Positions 50,280 through 60,649 of a DNA stretch of 64,000 nucleotides are shown here, in pieces. The stretch spans positions 1 to 64,000 of the forward strand of contig JBOEGY010000010.1 in assembly GCA_050633665.1 (NCBI GenBank), written 5' to 3'. The position numbers were made by a program, and so were the translations under genes. This stretch comes from JAUIAI01 sp050633665. GTDB taxonomy: Bacteria; Pseudomonadota; Gammaproteobacteria; Burkholderiales; Burkholderiaceae_E. The number at the start of each line of letters is the position of its first letter. The stretch's first letter is position 1. The notes beneath the pieces are model-generated. The model was not told the origin of the DNA, did not search any database, and saw only the letters and a list, made by a program, of their open reading frames with translations.

Positions 50280-50822
50280 ATGAACTGCTCTATTTTTCTG
50301 GTCGGCATGCCCGGTTCGGGTAAGTCCACAATTGGCAAGAGACTGGCAGCCCGACTGGGTTGTCCGTTTGTTGATGCCGATCGTGAGCTGGAATCCCGGT
50401 GCGGCGTCACGATCGCCACCATGTTCGAAATCGAGGGGGAGCAGGGGTTCCGCGACCGTGAGGCCCGCCTGCTGGCCGAGCTGTGTGAGGAAAAAGGTCA
50501 GGTGGTGGCGACTGGCGGCGGCGTCATCCTCCGCCCGGAAAACCGGGCGTTGCTGCGCGGCCAGCCCCGGGTGGTGTATCTCCAGGCCAGTGTCGCCGAG
50601 CTCTGGAGCCGGTTGCGTCATGACCGCAAGCGCCCTTTGCTGCAAGGCAAAGACCCCCGGGCCCGGATTGAAAAAATGCATCGTGAGCGAGTCCCGCTTT
50701 ATGAGGAAGTTGCCGATATCACCGTAAGAGGGCAGCGCCACTCTGCCGAGCGATTGCTGGGCGATATGATTAAATCGCTTGAAGTTGAATCTGCAACCAC
50801 ACCCGACACGCTTAAGGACTGA
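50280..50822 (+). CDS. aroK: Shikimate kinase
   Basis: A 180-residue kinase that phosphorylates shikimate. The start at ATG 50280 gives MNCSIFLVGMPGSGKSTIGKRLA; an open frame upstream runs into the terminator and is not used. Walker A GMPGSGKST, the shikimate site DADRELESRCG and E-x-x-FRDREA, VATGGGVI and the lid R-K-RPLL are present. aroB starts 13 bases later. The aroK-aroB pair after pilQ is conserved. Confidence 0.95.
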   Translation: MNCSIFLVGMPGSGKSTIGKRLAARLGCPFVDADRELESRCGVTIATMFEIEGEQGFRDREARLLAELCEEKGQVVATGGGVILRPENRALLRGQPRVVYLQASVAELWSRLRHDRKRPLLQGKDPRARIEKMHRERVPLYEEVADITVRGQRHSAERLLGDMIKSLEVESATTPDTLKD

Positions 50823-50835
50823 GCCGCGCAAGACC

Positions 50836-51927
50836 ATGCATGAATTGACCGTTGAACTTGGTGACCGCTCCTATCCCATCCTGATCGGCGATGGGCTGAT
50901 TAGCGGGCAATGTGACGCCTTGCTTGAGCTGGCGGAGGGACGGCAGGTGGCGGTGGTTACCGATGACATCGTCGCCGGATTGCACCTGACGCCAATGGTG
51001 GCCCAGCTCAAGCCTGTTGCGCATGAGCTGATTGAAGTCGCTTTGCCGGCGGGAGAGTCCAACAAGACCTGGTCTACACTGAATCTGATCTTCGATGCCC
51101 TGTTGGCAGCCCGGTTCGACCGTCGCTGCCTGATCGTGGCTCTGGGCGGCGGCGTCATTGGCGACATGGCGGGCCTGGCTGCCGCGCTGTATCAGCGCGG
51201 TGTGGATTTTGTCCAGGTGCCGACAACTTTGCTCGCGCAGGTCGACTCCTCGGTTGGCGGCAAAACGGCAATCAACCATCCGGCCGGCAAAAATATGATA
51301 GGAGCATTCTATCAGCCAAGATTGGTGATAGCTGATAGCGATGTTTTAACGACATTGCCGGCCCGGCAGATCTCGGCGGGGCTTGCCGAAATGATCAAAC
51401 ACGGCGCGATTGCTGATCTGGGCTACCTGGCCCAGATGGAACGAGATCTCGCTGCGATGCGGGCGGCACAGACTAATGAGCTGGCGGCCGCGGTTTTCGG
51501 CTCCTGCCAGATCAAGGCGGCTGTGGTGGCCGACGACGAGCGCGAGGCGGGGCGACGCGCTATTCTGAATTTTGGCCACACATTTGGCCATGCTATCGAG
51601 GCCGGTCTGGGCTATGGCCGGTGGCTTCATGGCGAGGCGGTAGGCACCGGGATGCTAATGGCCGCTGATCTGTCGCGCCGTTGCGGGTTCATCGACCAGT
51701 CTTTTGTTGATCGGCTGGAGACGCTGTGCGCGCGGACTGATCTGCCGCTTAGAGCGCCGGGCTGGCCGGCAGCCCGTTACCTGGAGTTGATGGCGGTTGA
51801 CAAAAAATCCCGTCAGGGCGTTCCTCGGTTTGTATTGCTTGACGCGCCGGGGGCCGCCAGTCTGCATCAGGTTAATGAACAAAAGGTGGCCGAAACGCTG
51901 GCGGCGCTGGCGACAGCCGCCGCTTAG
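50836..51927 (+). CDS. aroB: 3-Dehydroquinate synthase
   Basis: A 363-residue NAD- and metal-dependent enzyme, second step of the shikimate pathway. I start it at ATG 50836 (MHELTVELGDRSYPI). The motifs LGGGVIGDMAGLAAALYQRGVDFVQVPTTLLAQVDSSVGGKTAINHPAGKN and the metal-site histidines in NFGHTFGHAIE and HGEAV are intact. In many betaproteobacteria dgt follows; here the next gene is gltB. Confidence 0.96.
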   Translation: MHELTVELGDRSYPILIGDGLISGQCDALLELAEGRQVAVVTDDIVAGLHLTPMVAQLKPVAHELIEVALPAGESNKTWSTLNLIFDALLAARFDRRCLIVALGGGVIGDMAGLAAALYQRGVDFVQVPTTLLAQVDSSVGGKTAINHPAGKNMIGAFYQPRLVIADSDVLTTLPARQISAGLAEMIKHGAIADLGYLAQMERDLAAMRAAQTNELAAAVFGSCQIKAAVVADDEREAGRRAILNFGHTFGHAIEAGLGYGRWLHGEAVGTGMLMAADLSRRCGFIDQSFVDRLETLCARTDLPLRAPGWPAARYLELMAVDKKSRQGVPRFVLLDAPGAASLHQVNEQKVAETLAALATAAA

Positions 51928-52366
51928 GCTTCCAGGTTTTTCCGTATTGTGGGATCGCCGGGTCCCGGTGTGCTGAGAGCTCCAACTTGTGCTCAACCTA
52001 GGGTATATTTCTCGGCCCAGCAATGGTTTCGGGCCGGGAAAGCGGCACCGGAAAGAACAAATTCAATGGCTGCGCGACGGTTCGTCGCCGGAAAGTATTG
52101 TTGGACAATAGGTCGCCGATAGGCGTATCTGGCAAGGCTCGCGCTCGATCAATCAGAGTCGGCCAGCGAGAGGGATTGTCCTGAGCCTCGGCAGAGGCTG
52201 GAAGGAAACTGGTGGCACCGCTGGGTTGCCCACTAAACATGGCAAGATCGTGGCAAGAGCCACACCCGACGAAGTTGACTGTCACCTTTGTCGCCACTCT
52301 TTAGGTGGTGCCCGGTATCCGGGTTGCCAGACTGCGGCCAACCGGCCGGTTTTATCGAGGTTAGTT
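51928..52366. other. 439-base gap between aroB and gltB
   Basis: No gene is supported. TATATT near 52003 could be a -10 element, but no good -35 is seen. A small hairpin AGCCTC-GGCA-GAGGCT lies near 52184. An 18-codon frame at about 52064 has no support. The gltB frame is open back to 52226 but the extra residues match nothing. In related genomes this is the place of dgt, of which I see no trace. Confidence 0.4.
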
Positions 52367-55300
52367 ATGGGAAATGCTCACAGCCATCAGGCACCCGGTG
52401 CCCAGGGTTTATATAACCCGGCCAATGAACACGACAACTGTGGTGTTGGTTTCGTCGCTCATATCAAGGGTAAACGAAGCCATCGCATTATCGAGCAGGG
52501 TTTGCAGATTCTGTGCAACATCGATCACCGGGGTGCGGTCGGTGCTGATCCGCTGATGGGTGACGGTGCCGGCATCATGACCCAGATTCCTGACTTGTAT
52601 TTCCGTGAGGAGATGCGCCGCCAGGGCGTTGAGTTGCCGCCGGCTGGCGAATATGGCGTGGGCATGGTGTTCCTGCCCAAAGAATCGGCCTCCCGACTCG
52701 CCTGCGAGCAGCAGCTCGAACGCGCGGCGCGCGCCGAAGGGCAGATTGTGCTGGGCTGGCGTGATGTCTCGCTGGACTCTTCAATGGAGATGTCCCCGAC
52801 GGTAAAAGCCAAGGAGCCGTCGATTCGTCAGATCTTTATCGGTCGCGGCCAGAACGTCATGGTGACCGATGCGCTTGAGCGCAAACTATATGTGATCCGC
52901 AAACGCGCCAGCCACAACATTCAGCGCCTGCGCCTGGAGCATGGCAAAGAGTATTACGTTGTCTCGATGTCGGCTCGCACAATTGTCTACAAGGGCTTGT
53001 TGCTGTGTAACCAGGTCGGCCAGTATTTCAAGGACTTGCAGGATCCGCGCTATGTGTCGGCGCTGGCCCTGGTGCACCAGCGGTTTTCAACCAATACTTT
53101 CCCGGAGTGGCCGCTGGCTCACCCGTACCGCATGATTTCCCACAACGGTGAGATCAACACGGTCAAAGGTAACTACAACTGGTTGCGGGCTCGCGAAGGG
53201 GTGATGTCCTCACCGGTTCTGGGTGAGGACTTGCGCAAGCTCTACCCGATTGTTTATCCGGGTCAGTCTGACACTGCCACCTTCGATAACTGTCTTGAGT
53301 TGCTGACAATGGCCGGGTATCCGCTGGCTCACGCGGTCATGATGATGATCCCGGAGGCCTGGGAAAACCATACGCTGATGGAAGAAAAGCAGCGGGCATT
53401 TTATGAATTTCATGCTGCAATGATGGAGCCGTGGGACGGCCCGGCAGCAATTGCGTTTACCGACGGCCGCCAGATTGGCGCCACACTCGACCGCAACGGT
53501 CTACGTCCGGCTCGCTACCTGATTACCGATGATGATCTGGTTGTCATGGCATCAGAGGCTGGTGTTTTGCCGATTCCCGAAAGTCGAATTGTTCGCAAGT
53601 GGCGTTTGCAGCCGGGCAAGATGTTCCTGATCGATCTGGAGCAGGGCCGCATTATCGATGACGCAGAGCTCAAGACCCAGTTGTCGAACAGCAAGCCCTA
53701 CCGTGAGTGGATTGACGCGATCCGGGTCAAGATTCATGACATTGAAATCGACCCTCGCGATGCGAACCAGATGGTCAAGCCGGCGCGCACCGATGTGAGT
53801 CTGCTCGACGCGCAGCAGGCGGCCGGGTTCACCCAGGAAGACATCAAGTTCCTGATGTCGCCGATGGCCGAGCGCGGCGAGGAGGCAACCGGTTCAATGG
53901 GCAATGATGCTCCCCTGGCCGTACTCTCAGACCGCAACAAGCCGCTGTATAACTACTTTAAGCAGTTGTTTGCCCAGGTTACCAATCCGCCGATTGATCC
54001 GATTCGCGAAGAAATGGTGATGTCGCTGGTGACGTTTATCGGCCCCAAGCAGAACCTTCTCGACCTGAACAACACCAATCCTCCTATCCGCATGGAACTG
54101 ACTCAGCCAATTCTCGATTTCGAGGACATGGCGAAGATCCGCGGCGTTGAGCATTACACCGGCAACAAATTTAAATCTTACGAACTGGATGTCTGCTACC
54201 CGGTCGAGTGGGGCCGTGAAGGCATCGAAGCCCGCCTGGCGTCACTGGCCTCTGAGGCTGAAGATGCGGTCATCAGCGGCTTCAACATCCTGATCGTGAC
54301 CGACCGAAGCTGCGACAAGGAAAATGTCGCCATTCCGAGTTTGCTGGCCATGAGCGCGATCCACCAGCATCTGGTAAACCGGGGTCTGCGAACCAGCACC
54401 GGTCTGGTGGTTGAGACCTCCTCAGCACGTGAAGTGCATCACTTTGCGTTGTTGGCTGGTTATGGTGCTGAAGCGATCCACCCTTACCTCGCGCTTGAGA
54501 CGCTGGTTGATCTGTACAAGGATATGCCGTCCGACATTGGCCCGGACAAAGCCATCAAGAACTACATCAAGGCCATCGGTAAAGGCATGCGCAAAGTGAT
54601 GTCCAAGATGGGCATTTCAACTTACATGAGCTATTGCGGCGCGCAGATCTTCGAGGCCATTGGCTTGTCCAGCGATGTTGTTGACAAATACTTCACCGGA
54701 ACGCCGTCGAATATTGAAGGCGTTTCTGTCTTTGATATTGCTGAAGAGGCTATTCGGCGACATGTTGACGCCTTCGGCGATGTGCCGGTTCTGGCCAACG
54801 CGCTCGAGGCCGGCGGCGAATATGCTTATCGCACCCGTGGCGAAGAGCATATGTGGACGCCAGACGTTATCGCCAAGCTGCAGCATGCGACTCGTTCCAA
54901 TACGTTCTCCAGCTATAAGGAATATGCCGCTCTGATCAATGATCAGGCTGAGCGGCACATGACGCTGCGTGGTCTGTTCCGGTTCCGTGAAGATGCTGTT
55001 ACACCGGTGCCGCTTGATGAAGTCGAGCCGGCTGCGGAAATCGTGAAGCGGTTCGCCACTGGTGCCATGTCGCTGGGCTCGATTTCAACTGAAGCACATA
55101 CGACGCTTGCTGTTGCAATGAATCGCCTAGGCGGTAAGTCCAACACTGGTGAAGGTGGCGAGGACAAACTGCGATACCGACCGGAAATGATGGCGGGTAA
55201 GAGCATCGTGAAAGACGGCGATACACTGGCCTCCATGATTGGCGCCGATCGCGTCGTCAGTGATATTCCGCTCAAGTCTGGCGACTCGCTGCGCTCGAGA

Positions 55301-57091
55301 ATCAAACAGGTTGCCTCCGGGCGTTTTGGTGTTACCGCTGAGTACCTGTCCAGCGCGGACCAGATCCAGATCAAGATGGCGCAGGGCGCCAAGCCGGGCG
55401 AAGGCGGTCAGTTGCCCGGCCATAAAGTGTCTGAGTACATCGGTCAGTTGCGTTACTCGGTGCCAGGCGTGGGCTTGATCTCACCGCCACCGCACCATGA
55501 CATCTACTCGATCGAAGATCTCGCTCAGCTTATTCACGACCTCAAGAACAGTAACCGCCGTGCGGATGTATCGGTCAAACTGGTTTCTGAGGTCGGTGTC
55601 GGAACCGTGGCGGCAGGCGTCTCGAAGGCCAAAGCCGATCATGTGGTGATTGCCGGCCATGACGGCGGTACCGGTGCGTCGCCGCTGGGTTCGATCAAGC
55701 ATGCGGGCGCCCCTTGGGAGCTTGGTCTGGCGGAAACCCAGCAGACGCTGGTGTTGAATCATCTGCGTAGCCGAATCGTCGTGCAGGCGGACGGACAAAT
55801 GAAAACCGGCCGCGATGTGGCGATCGCCGCTTTGCTTGGCGCGGATGAAATGGGCTTTGCCACCGCTCCGCTGGTGGTTGAAGGCTGCATCATGATGCGC
55901 AAGTGTCATCTGAATACTTGCCCGGTTGGCGTCGCAACCCAGGATCCGGTCCTGCGCGAGCGTTTCAAGGGCCGGCCTGAGCATGTCGTTAATTACTTCT
56001 TCTTTGTGGCCGAAGAGGTTCGCGAGATCATGGCAAGTCTGGGGTTCCGGACTTTCGACGAGATGATCGGTCGCGCGGACCTACTTGACGTTCAGGAAGG
56101 GGTCGAGCACTGGAAGGCGAAAGGTCTTGATTTCTCGCGGGTGTTTGCCCAGCCCAAGGTTGACGAGTCGGTCGGTAAGCGCCGCCTTGAAACCCAGGAT
56201 CACCAGTTGGACAAGGCGCTCGACGTCAAGCTGATCGAGTTGGCGCGTCCGGCTATCGACCGGGCCGAGAAAGTGTCTTTCATTTCACCGGTCAGCAATA
56301 TCAACCGGACGGTTGGCACGATGCTCTCGGGCGAGGTGGCGCTTAAATACGGCCATGAAGGCTTGCCAGACGATACGATTCACATTCAGCTCAACGGCAC
56401 CGCCGGACAGAGTTTCGGTGCGTTTACCGCCCGCGGGATCACGCTGGATCTGGTGGGCGAGGGTAACGACTACGTGGGCAAGGGCTTGTCGGGAGGTCGG
56501 ATCATTGTGCGTCCGACCAACGACTTCCGCGGTGAGTCTGGTTCGAACATTATTGCCGGCAATACAGTTTTGTACGGTGCTGTTGAGGGCGAGGCTTTCA
56601 TCTCAGGTGTTGCGGGTGAGCGTTTTGCGGTCAGGAACTCCGGGGCAACTGCGGTTGTCGAAGGCACGGGCGATCATTGCTGCGAGTACATGACCGGCGG
56701 CACGGTGGTCGTGCTTGGCAATACCGGCCGTAACTTCGGTGCTGGTATGTCTGGCGGTATTGCCTATGTGATCGATCGATCAGCCACGCTGGCGCAATAT
56801 GTAAACCAGGCAATGGTTCAACTTGAGCCGGTTTTGCCGACATCTGAGCAGATGAACACGACCGACCCGTCAACCTGGCACAAGGGTGAGTGTGATGAAA
56901 TCATCCTCAAAGATCTGGTCGAGAAACACTTCAAACTAACCGGTAGCAAATTGGCGCGGGCGATTCTTGACGACTGGGATCGGGCTCGCTCGCAGTTTGT
57001 CAAAGTATTCCCCAACGAGTACCGCCGTGCGATGGGTGAAATGCACGCCAAAAAGCAAGCCAGCAAGACAGTCAAAGAAACAACAGCCTGA
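52367..57091 (+). CDS. gltB: Glutamate synthase (NADPH), large subunit
   Basis: A 1574-residue enzyme that makes glutamate from glutamine and 2-oxoglutarate. ATG 52367 with GAGG upstream gives a 24-residue propeptide before C25 (NCGVGF), the amidotransferase nucleophile freed by processing. Next come the central domain, the FMN synthase domain with GAKPGEGGQLPGHKV, and the 3Fe-4S cysteines in CIMMRKCHLNTCPVG. The C-terminal beta-helix has repeated G-x-x-x-G elements. gltD follows after 57 bases. Confidence 0.97.
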   Translation: MGNAHSHQAPGAQGLYNPANEHDNCGVGFVAHIKGKRSHRIIEQGLQILCNIDHRGAVGADPLMGDGAGIMTQIPDLYFREEMRRQGVELPPAGEYGVGMVFLPKESASRLACEQQLERAARAEGQIVLGWRDVSLDSSMEMSPTVKAKEPSIRQIFIGRGQNVMVTDALERKLYVIRKRASHNIQRLRLEHGKEYYVVSMSARTIVYKGLLLCNQVGQYFKDLQDPRYVSALALVHQRFSTNTFPEWPLAHPYRMISHNGEINTVKGNYNWLRAREGVMSSPVLGEDLRKLYPIVYPGQSDTATFDNCLELLTMAGYPLAHAVMMMIPEAWENHTLMEEKQRAFYEFHAAMMEPWDGPAAIAFTDGRQIGATLDRNGLRPARYLITDDDLVVMASEAGVLPIPESRIVRKWRLQPGKMFLIDLEQGRIIDDAELKTQLSNSKPYREWIDAIRVKIHDIEIDPRDANQMVKPARTDVSLLDAQQAAGFTQEDIKFLMSPMAERGEEATGSMGNDAPLAVLSDRNKPLYNYFKQLFAQVTNPPIDPIREEMVMSLVTFIGPKQNLLDLNNTNPPIRMELTQPILDFEDMAKIRGVEHYTGNKFKSYELDVCYPVEWGREGIEARLASLASEAEDAVISGFNILIVTDRSCDKENVAIPSLLAMSAIHQHLVNRGLRTSTGLVVETSSAREVHHFALLAGYGAEAIHPYLALETLVDLYKDMPSDIGPDKAIKNYIKAIGKGMRKVMSKMGISTYMSYCGAQIFEAIGLSSDVVDKYFTGTPSNIEGVSVFDIAEEAIRRHVDAFGDVPVLANALEAGGEYAYRTRGEEHMWTPDVIAKLQHATRSNTFSSYKEYAALINDQAERHMTLRGLFRFREDAVTPVPLDEVEPAAEIVKRFATGAMSLGSISTEAHTTLAVAMNRLGGKSNTGEGGEDKLRYRPEMMAGKSIVKDGDTLASMIGADRVVSDIPLKSGDSLRSRIKQVASGRFGVTAEYLSSADQIQIKMAQGAKPGEGGQLPGHKVSEYIGQLRYSVPGVGLISPPPHHDIYSIEDLAQLIHDLKNSNRRADVSVKLVSEVGVGTVAAGVSKAKADHVVIAGHDGGTGASPLGSIKHAGAPWELGLAETQQTLVLNHLRSRIVVQADGQMKTGRDVAIAALLGADEMGFATAPLVVEGCIMMRKCHLNTCPVGVATQDPVLRERFKGRPEHVVNYFFFVAEEVREIMASLGFRTFDEMIGRADLLDVQEGVEHWKAKGLDFSRVFAQPKVDESVGKRRLETQDHQLDKALDVKLIELARPAIDRAEKVSFISPVSNINRTVGTMLSGEVALKYGHEGLPDDTIHIQLNGTAGQSFGAFTARGITLDLVGEGNDYVGKGLSGGRIIVRPTNDFRGESGSNIIAGNTVLYGAVEGEAFISGVAGERFAVRNSGATAVVEGTGDHCCEYMTGGTVVVLGNTGRNFGAGMSGGIAYVIDRSATLAQYVNQAMVQLEPVLPTSEQMNTTDPSTWHKGECDEIILKDLVEKHFKLTGSKLARAILDDWDRARSQFVKVFPNEYRRAMGEMHAKKQASKTVKETTA

Positions 57092-57148
57092 TCGCGAGTC
57101 AATTCCAGAAACACCAGGTGTTGCACCTGGCATTTAGCAGGAAGAAAT

Positions 57149-58633
57149 ATGGGAAAGGTCACCGGATTTTTAGAGTTTGAGCGACTGGCTCAAGCCAGTG
57201 AAGCGAGTGATTCACGGGTTAAGCATTACCGTGAGTTTGTAGTTCATCTGTCTGATGATCAGGCGTCGAAACAAGGCGCCCGGTGCATGGATTGCGGAAT
57301 TCCGTTCTGTCAGAACGGTTGCCCGGTAAACAACATCATTCCGGACTGGAATGATCTTGTTTACCGCGGTGACTGGCAGCGGGCACTCAATACGCTTCAC
57401 TCGACAAATAACTTCCCCGAGTTCACCGGGAGGATTTGTCCGGCCCCTTGCGAGGCTGCCTGCACGTTGAATATCAATGATGACCCGGTTGGTATCAAGT
57501 CGATTGAACACGCCATTATTGATAAAGGCTGGGAGATGGACTGGATCGCGCCAGAACCGCCTGCCGTTCTGACTGGCAAGAAAGTCGCCGTTGTGGGTTC
57601 GGGCCCTGCCGGCATGGCTTGTGCCCAACAGTTGCGGCGGGCAGGCCACGAGGTGGTGGTCTTTGAGAAGAACGACCGGGTCGGGGGGTTGCTGCGTTAC
57701 GGTATTCCCGATTTCAAGATGGAGAAATCCCATATTGATCGCCGGGTCGATCAAATGCGCGCTGAAGGGATTGAATTCCGCATGTCTACTCTGGTTGCTT
57801 CCAAAGACCAGGACATGGGTAAAGTCACCAACTGGGCAGAAAAGACGGTGACCCCCGAGGAACTGCTGGCCGAGTTCGATGCGGTTGCCCTGAGCGGCGG
57901 TGCTGAAGAAGCCCGTGACCTGCCCGTGCCCGGCCGCGAGCTCGACGGCATTCACTTTGCGATGGAGTTTTTGCCGGTACAGAACAAGGTCAATGCCGGC
58001 GACAAGGTGAAAGGCCAGATCATGGCCACTGGCAAACATGTGGTGGTCATCGGCGGCGGCGATACGGGGTCTGACTGTGTCGGCACGAGTAATCGTCACG
58101 GCGCAGCCTCGGTGACTCAGTTTGAACTCATGCCGCAACCGCCTGAACATGAAAACAAGGATCTCACCTGGCCGTACTGGCCCGTCAAGATGCGAACCTC
58201 TTCTTCGCACGAAGAAGGATGTGAACGGGACTGGTCAATCACTACCAAAGAGTTTCGTGGCAAGAACGGTAAAGTGACTTCGTTGGTTGGCTGCCGCGTT
58301 GAATGGACCAAGGGCGAAGATGGTCGAATGCAGATGACCGAAGTTGAGGGTTCTGAATTCGAAATGAAAGCTGATCTGGTCTTGTTCGCAATGGGATTCG
58401 TATCGCCGGTTGGCGGCATTCTTGATGCTTTTGGTGTTGAAAAAGACGGCCGCGGCAATGCCAGCGCGAAGACCGAAGGAGATGATTCCTATCGGTCAAG
58501 CGTTGACAAGATTTTTGCCTGTGGTGACATGAGACGTGGTCAGTCTTTGGTGGTCTGGGCGATTCGTGAAGGGCGTCAGTGTGCTCGTTCCATTGATCAG
58601 CACCTAATGGGGCGCAGCGATTTACCCCGGTAG
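57149..58633 (+). CDS. gltD: Glutamate synthase (NADPH), small subunit
   Basis: A 494-residue flavoprotein that takes electrons from NADPH and passes them to GltB. N-terminal cysteines for two [4Fe-4S] clusters are in CMDCGIPFCQNGCP and CPAPCEAAC. The FAD fold is VVGSGPAGMACAQQL and the NADPH fold is VVIGGGDTGSDCVGTS. Normal length, with a strong terminator after it. Confidence 0.97.
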   Translation: MGKVTGFLEFERLAQASEASDSRVKHYREFVVHLSDDQASKQGARCMDCGIPFCQNGCPVNNIIPDWNDLVYRGDWQRALNTLHSTNNFPEFTGRICPAPCEAACTLNINDDPVGIKSIEHAIIDKGWEMDWIAPEPPAVLTGKKVAVVGSGPAGMACAQQLRRAGHEVVVFEKNDRVGGLLRYGIPDFKMEKSHIDRRVDQMRAEGIEFRMSTLVASKDQDMGKVTNWAEKTVTPEELLAEFDAVALSGGAEEARDLPVPGRELDGIHFAMEFLPVQNKVNAGDKVKGQIMATGKHVVVIGGGDTGSDCVGTSNRHGAASVTQFELMPQPPEHENKDLTWPYWPVKMRTSSSHEEGCERDWSITTKEFRGKNGKVTSLVGCRVEWTKGEDGRMQMTEVEGSEFEMKADLVLFAMGFVSPVGGILDAFGVEKDGRGNASAKTEGDDSYRSSVDKIFACGDMRRGQSLVVWAIREGRQCARSIDQHLMGRSDLPR

Positions 58634-58662
58634 TCTGGTTGTGGTTTGAGCCGGCTGGCACT

Positions 58663-58695
58663 AAAAAGGGGCGCACGAAAGTGCGCCCCTTTTTT
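58663..58695 (+). terminator. Intrinsic terminator of gltBD
   Basis: AAAAAGGGGCGCAC pairs with GTGCGCCCCTTTTT around a GAAA tetraloop, with an unbroken T-tract. Perfect 14-pair stem, 30 bases after the gltD stop. Confidence 0.96.
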
Positions 58696-58760
58696 GATCG
58701 CCTAGGCTTGTTTTGCTCCCATGCTATCGTCGCTGGACAGTTTTACGTGAGGAAAATCCT

Positions 58761-60164
58761 ATGAGCGATGTGTCCAGTTTGTCAGCGGCTCAGATGAGCG
58801 CCATGTTCCGCCAGGGGGAACTCTCCCCGGTGACGGCTGTTGAAGCGGTGCTCAGCAGAATGGATGCTTGCGAGCCGACGCTGAATGCGATGTATCTCAT
58901 CAAGGCCGAGCAGGCGCTTGCAGCTGCCCGGTTGTCGGAGCAACGCTGGTCCAGGAACCAGCCACTTGGGCCGCTCGACGGTGTTCCGGTCACGATTAAG
59001 GAAAACATCGATACGGCTGGCGACCCCACGCCGGCCGGCACTGCTGCCACCGATTTAACCCCGCGTCAGGCCGATGCGCCGCAAGCGGCCCGGCTCGCTG
59101 AAGCCGGTTGCGTGCTGGTCGGCAAAACGGTAATGCCGGACTTCGGCATGTTGTCGGCCGGGCTGTCGTCAATTCACGGGCGGACCCACAACCCCTGGAA
59201 CCTTGAGCGCAATACCTCCGGGTCGTCATCGGGCGCCGGCGCCGCCGCGGCAGCCGGATACGGCCCGCTGCATCTGGGCACTGATATTGGCGGGTCGGTT
59301 CGCCTGCCAGCGACTCATTGCGGATTGTTCGGCCATAAACCCAGTCTTGGGCGCATTCCAGTTAACCCGCCGTTCATGGGCCGTGCAACCGGGCCAATGA
59401 CCCGTACCGTACTCGACTCGGCAATGTTGCTGGAGGTGTTGAGTCGCCCTGATAACCGGGACTGGATGAGCTTGCCGTATCAGCCGGAGCAATACGCCGA
59501 GAAACTCGATCAACAATCAGTCAAAGGCTTGAAGATAGGCGTCCTGACAGACATGAACTGCGGCTTGCCGGTGGCGCCGGAAGTACGTGAGGCAACCGAG
59601 GCTGCCGCAACCGCGCTGGAGCAAGCTGGCGCTATCGTGCAACCCGTAGACAGCTTCCTGACCGTGGAAATGCTTGATGGCATTTGCCGGTTTTTTGAAG
59701 CCCGCTCTTATAACGATATCGTTGCCATGGACGACCTGACCCGCGAGAAAGTGCTGCCATTCATCATTCGGTGGTGTACTTACCGGGCGGGCGGTTTTTC
59801 GGGCGCGGATGTGATGGCCGCCTACATGCAGGTAAACGCGATGCGTGAGGCGGCGGTTAGCACCACTGCGCGGTTTGACTTCATGATCTCGCCGGTTTCG
59901 CCGATTCTGCCATTTGGGGTGAACGAGCATGCCCCCGGGGATAATCCTGAAAACGCATTGCCGCACATTGCGTTCACGGTGCCCTACAACATGAGCGAGC
60001 AGCCTGCCGCTTCGGTCAATTGGACTCACACCTCCGACGGCCTGCCGGTTGGGGTGCAAGTCATTGGCCAACGGTTTGATGATCTGGGCGTCTTGCAGTT
60101 GAGCCGTCAGCTAGAACAATTGCGCGGCGAGCAGCAGGCCTGGCCGCGCGTGGTGCCTGGCTAA
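58761..60164 (+). CDS. Amidase-signature family hydrolase
   Basis: A 467-residue amidase starting at ATG 58761, with GAGGAAAA upstream. The catalytic Ser-cisSer-Lys triad is K80 (VTIKEN), S155 (SGSSSGAG) and S179 (GTDIGGSVRLPA). The family cleaves amides such as indoleacetamide, acylamides or peptides; the substrate cannot be told from sequence. GatA is unlikely because no gatB or gatC is near. Convergent with the MaoC gene, overlapping its 3' end by four bases. Confidence 0.9.
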   Translation: MSDVSSLSAAQMSAMFRQGELSPVTAVEAVLSRMDACEPTLNAMYLIKAEQALAAARLSEQRWSRNQPLGPLDGVPVTIKENIDTAGDPTPAGTAATDLTPRQADAPQAARLAEAGCVLVGKTVMPDFGMLSAGLSSIHGRTHNPWNLERNTSGSSSGAGAAAAAGYGPLHLGTDIGGSVRLPATHCGLFGHKPSLGRIPVNPPFMGRATGPMTRTVLDSAMLLEVLSRPDNRDWMSLPYQPEQYAEKLDQQSVKGLKIGVLTDMNCGLPVAPEVREATEAAATALEQAGAIVQPVDSFLTVEMLDGICRFFEARSYNDIVAMDDLTREKVLPFIIRWCTYRAGGFSGADVMAAYMQVNAMREAAVSTTARFDFMISPVSPILPFGVNEHAPGDNPENALPHIAFTVPYNMSEQPAASVNWTHTSDGLPVGVQVIGQRFDDLGVLQLSRQLEQLRGEQQAWPRVVPG

Positions 60165-60640
60165 GAGGCTGCTGCTGACTCGCTCGGGCGGACTTTATAC
60201 ATGCCGGTGCCTTTGACTGTCAGGACAACTTCATCGGCCTGGTTCAGCACGGCTTGTTCAAACTTCAGAAATCCGCGATCCGGTTTGCTTTCGGAGCGGC
60301 GACTCGAGACGGTTCGGACACGGACTCTCAGCCGGTCTCCGGGCCGGACCGGCGCGAGCCAGCGAATTTCATCCAGACCGGGTGATCCCATGCTTGAGAG
60401 CGGCGAAATGTAGTGATCAACATAGAGCCGCATCATGACTGAGCAGGTCATCCAGCCACTCGCGACCAGGCCGCCGAAATGGGTTTTCGCCGCGGCGTCA
60501 TGGTCCAGGTGAAAAGCCTGCGGGTCGTATTTCTGAGCGAACTCCAGGATCTCCTGCTCAGTAATCAGGTAGTCGCCAAACTCGACCTCCTCACCGGGTA
60601 TATAGTCTTCAAAATAGCGTTCTTTGAATGGGATGGTCAT
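60161..60640 (-). CDS. MaoC-like (R)-enoyl-CoA hydratase/dehydratase
   Basis: A 159-residue hot-dog-fold protein. The hydratase motif is clear: EFAQKYDPQAFHLDHDAAAKTHFGGLVASGW, with the catalytic Asp and His. MaoC proteins hydrate enoyl-CoA thioesters in fatty acid or polyhydroxyalkanoate metabolism. It starts nine bases after the TetR stop on the same strand, so the regulator and dehydratase are likely co-transcribed. Confidence 0.9.
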   Translation of the reverse strand: MTIPFKERYFEDYIPGEEVEFGDYLITEQEILEFAQKYDPQAFHLDHDAAAKTHFGGLVASGWMTCSVMMRLYVDHYISPLSSMGSPGLDEIRWLAPVRPGDRLRVRVRTVSSRRSESKPDRGFLKFEQAVLNQADEVVLTVKGTGMYKVRPSESAAAS

Positions 60641-60649
60641 TAGTCGGGC

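Noticed and set aside
52226..52366. 47-codon N-terminal extension of GltB
   Set aside because: The residues match no GltB propeptide; the ATG at 52367 has a ribosome site and puts the catalytic cysteine at residue 25, as expected.
51928..52366. Remnant of dgt between aroB and gltB
   Set aside because: dgt is often here in related genomes, but no frame with HD-domain motifs or decayed similarity could be recognised.
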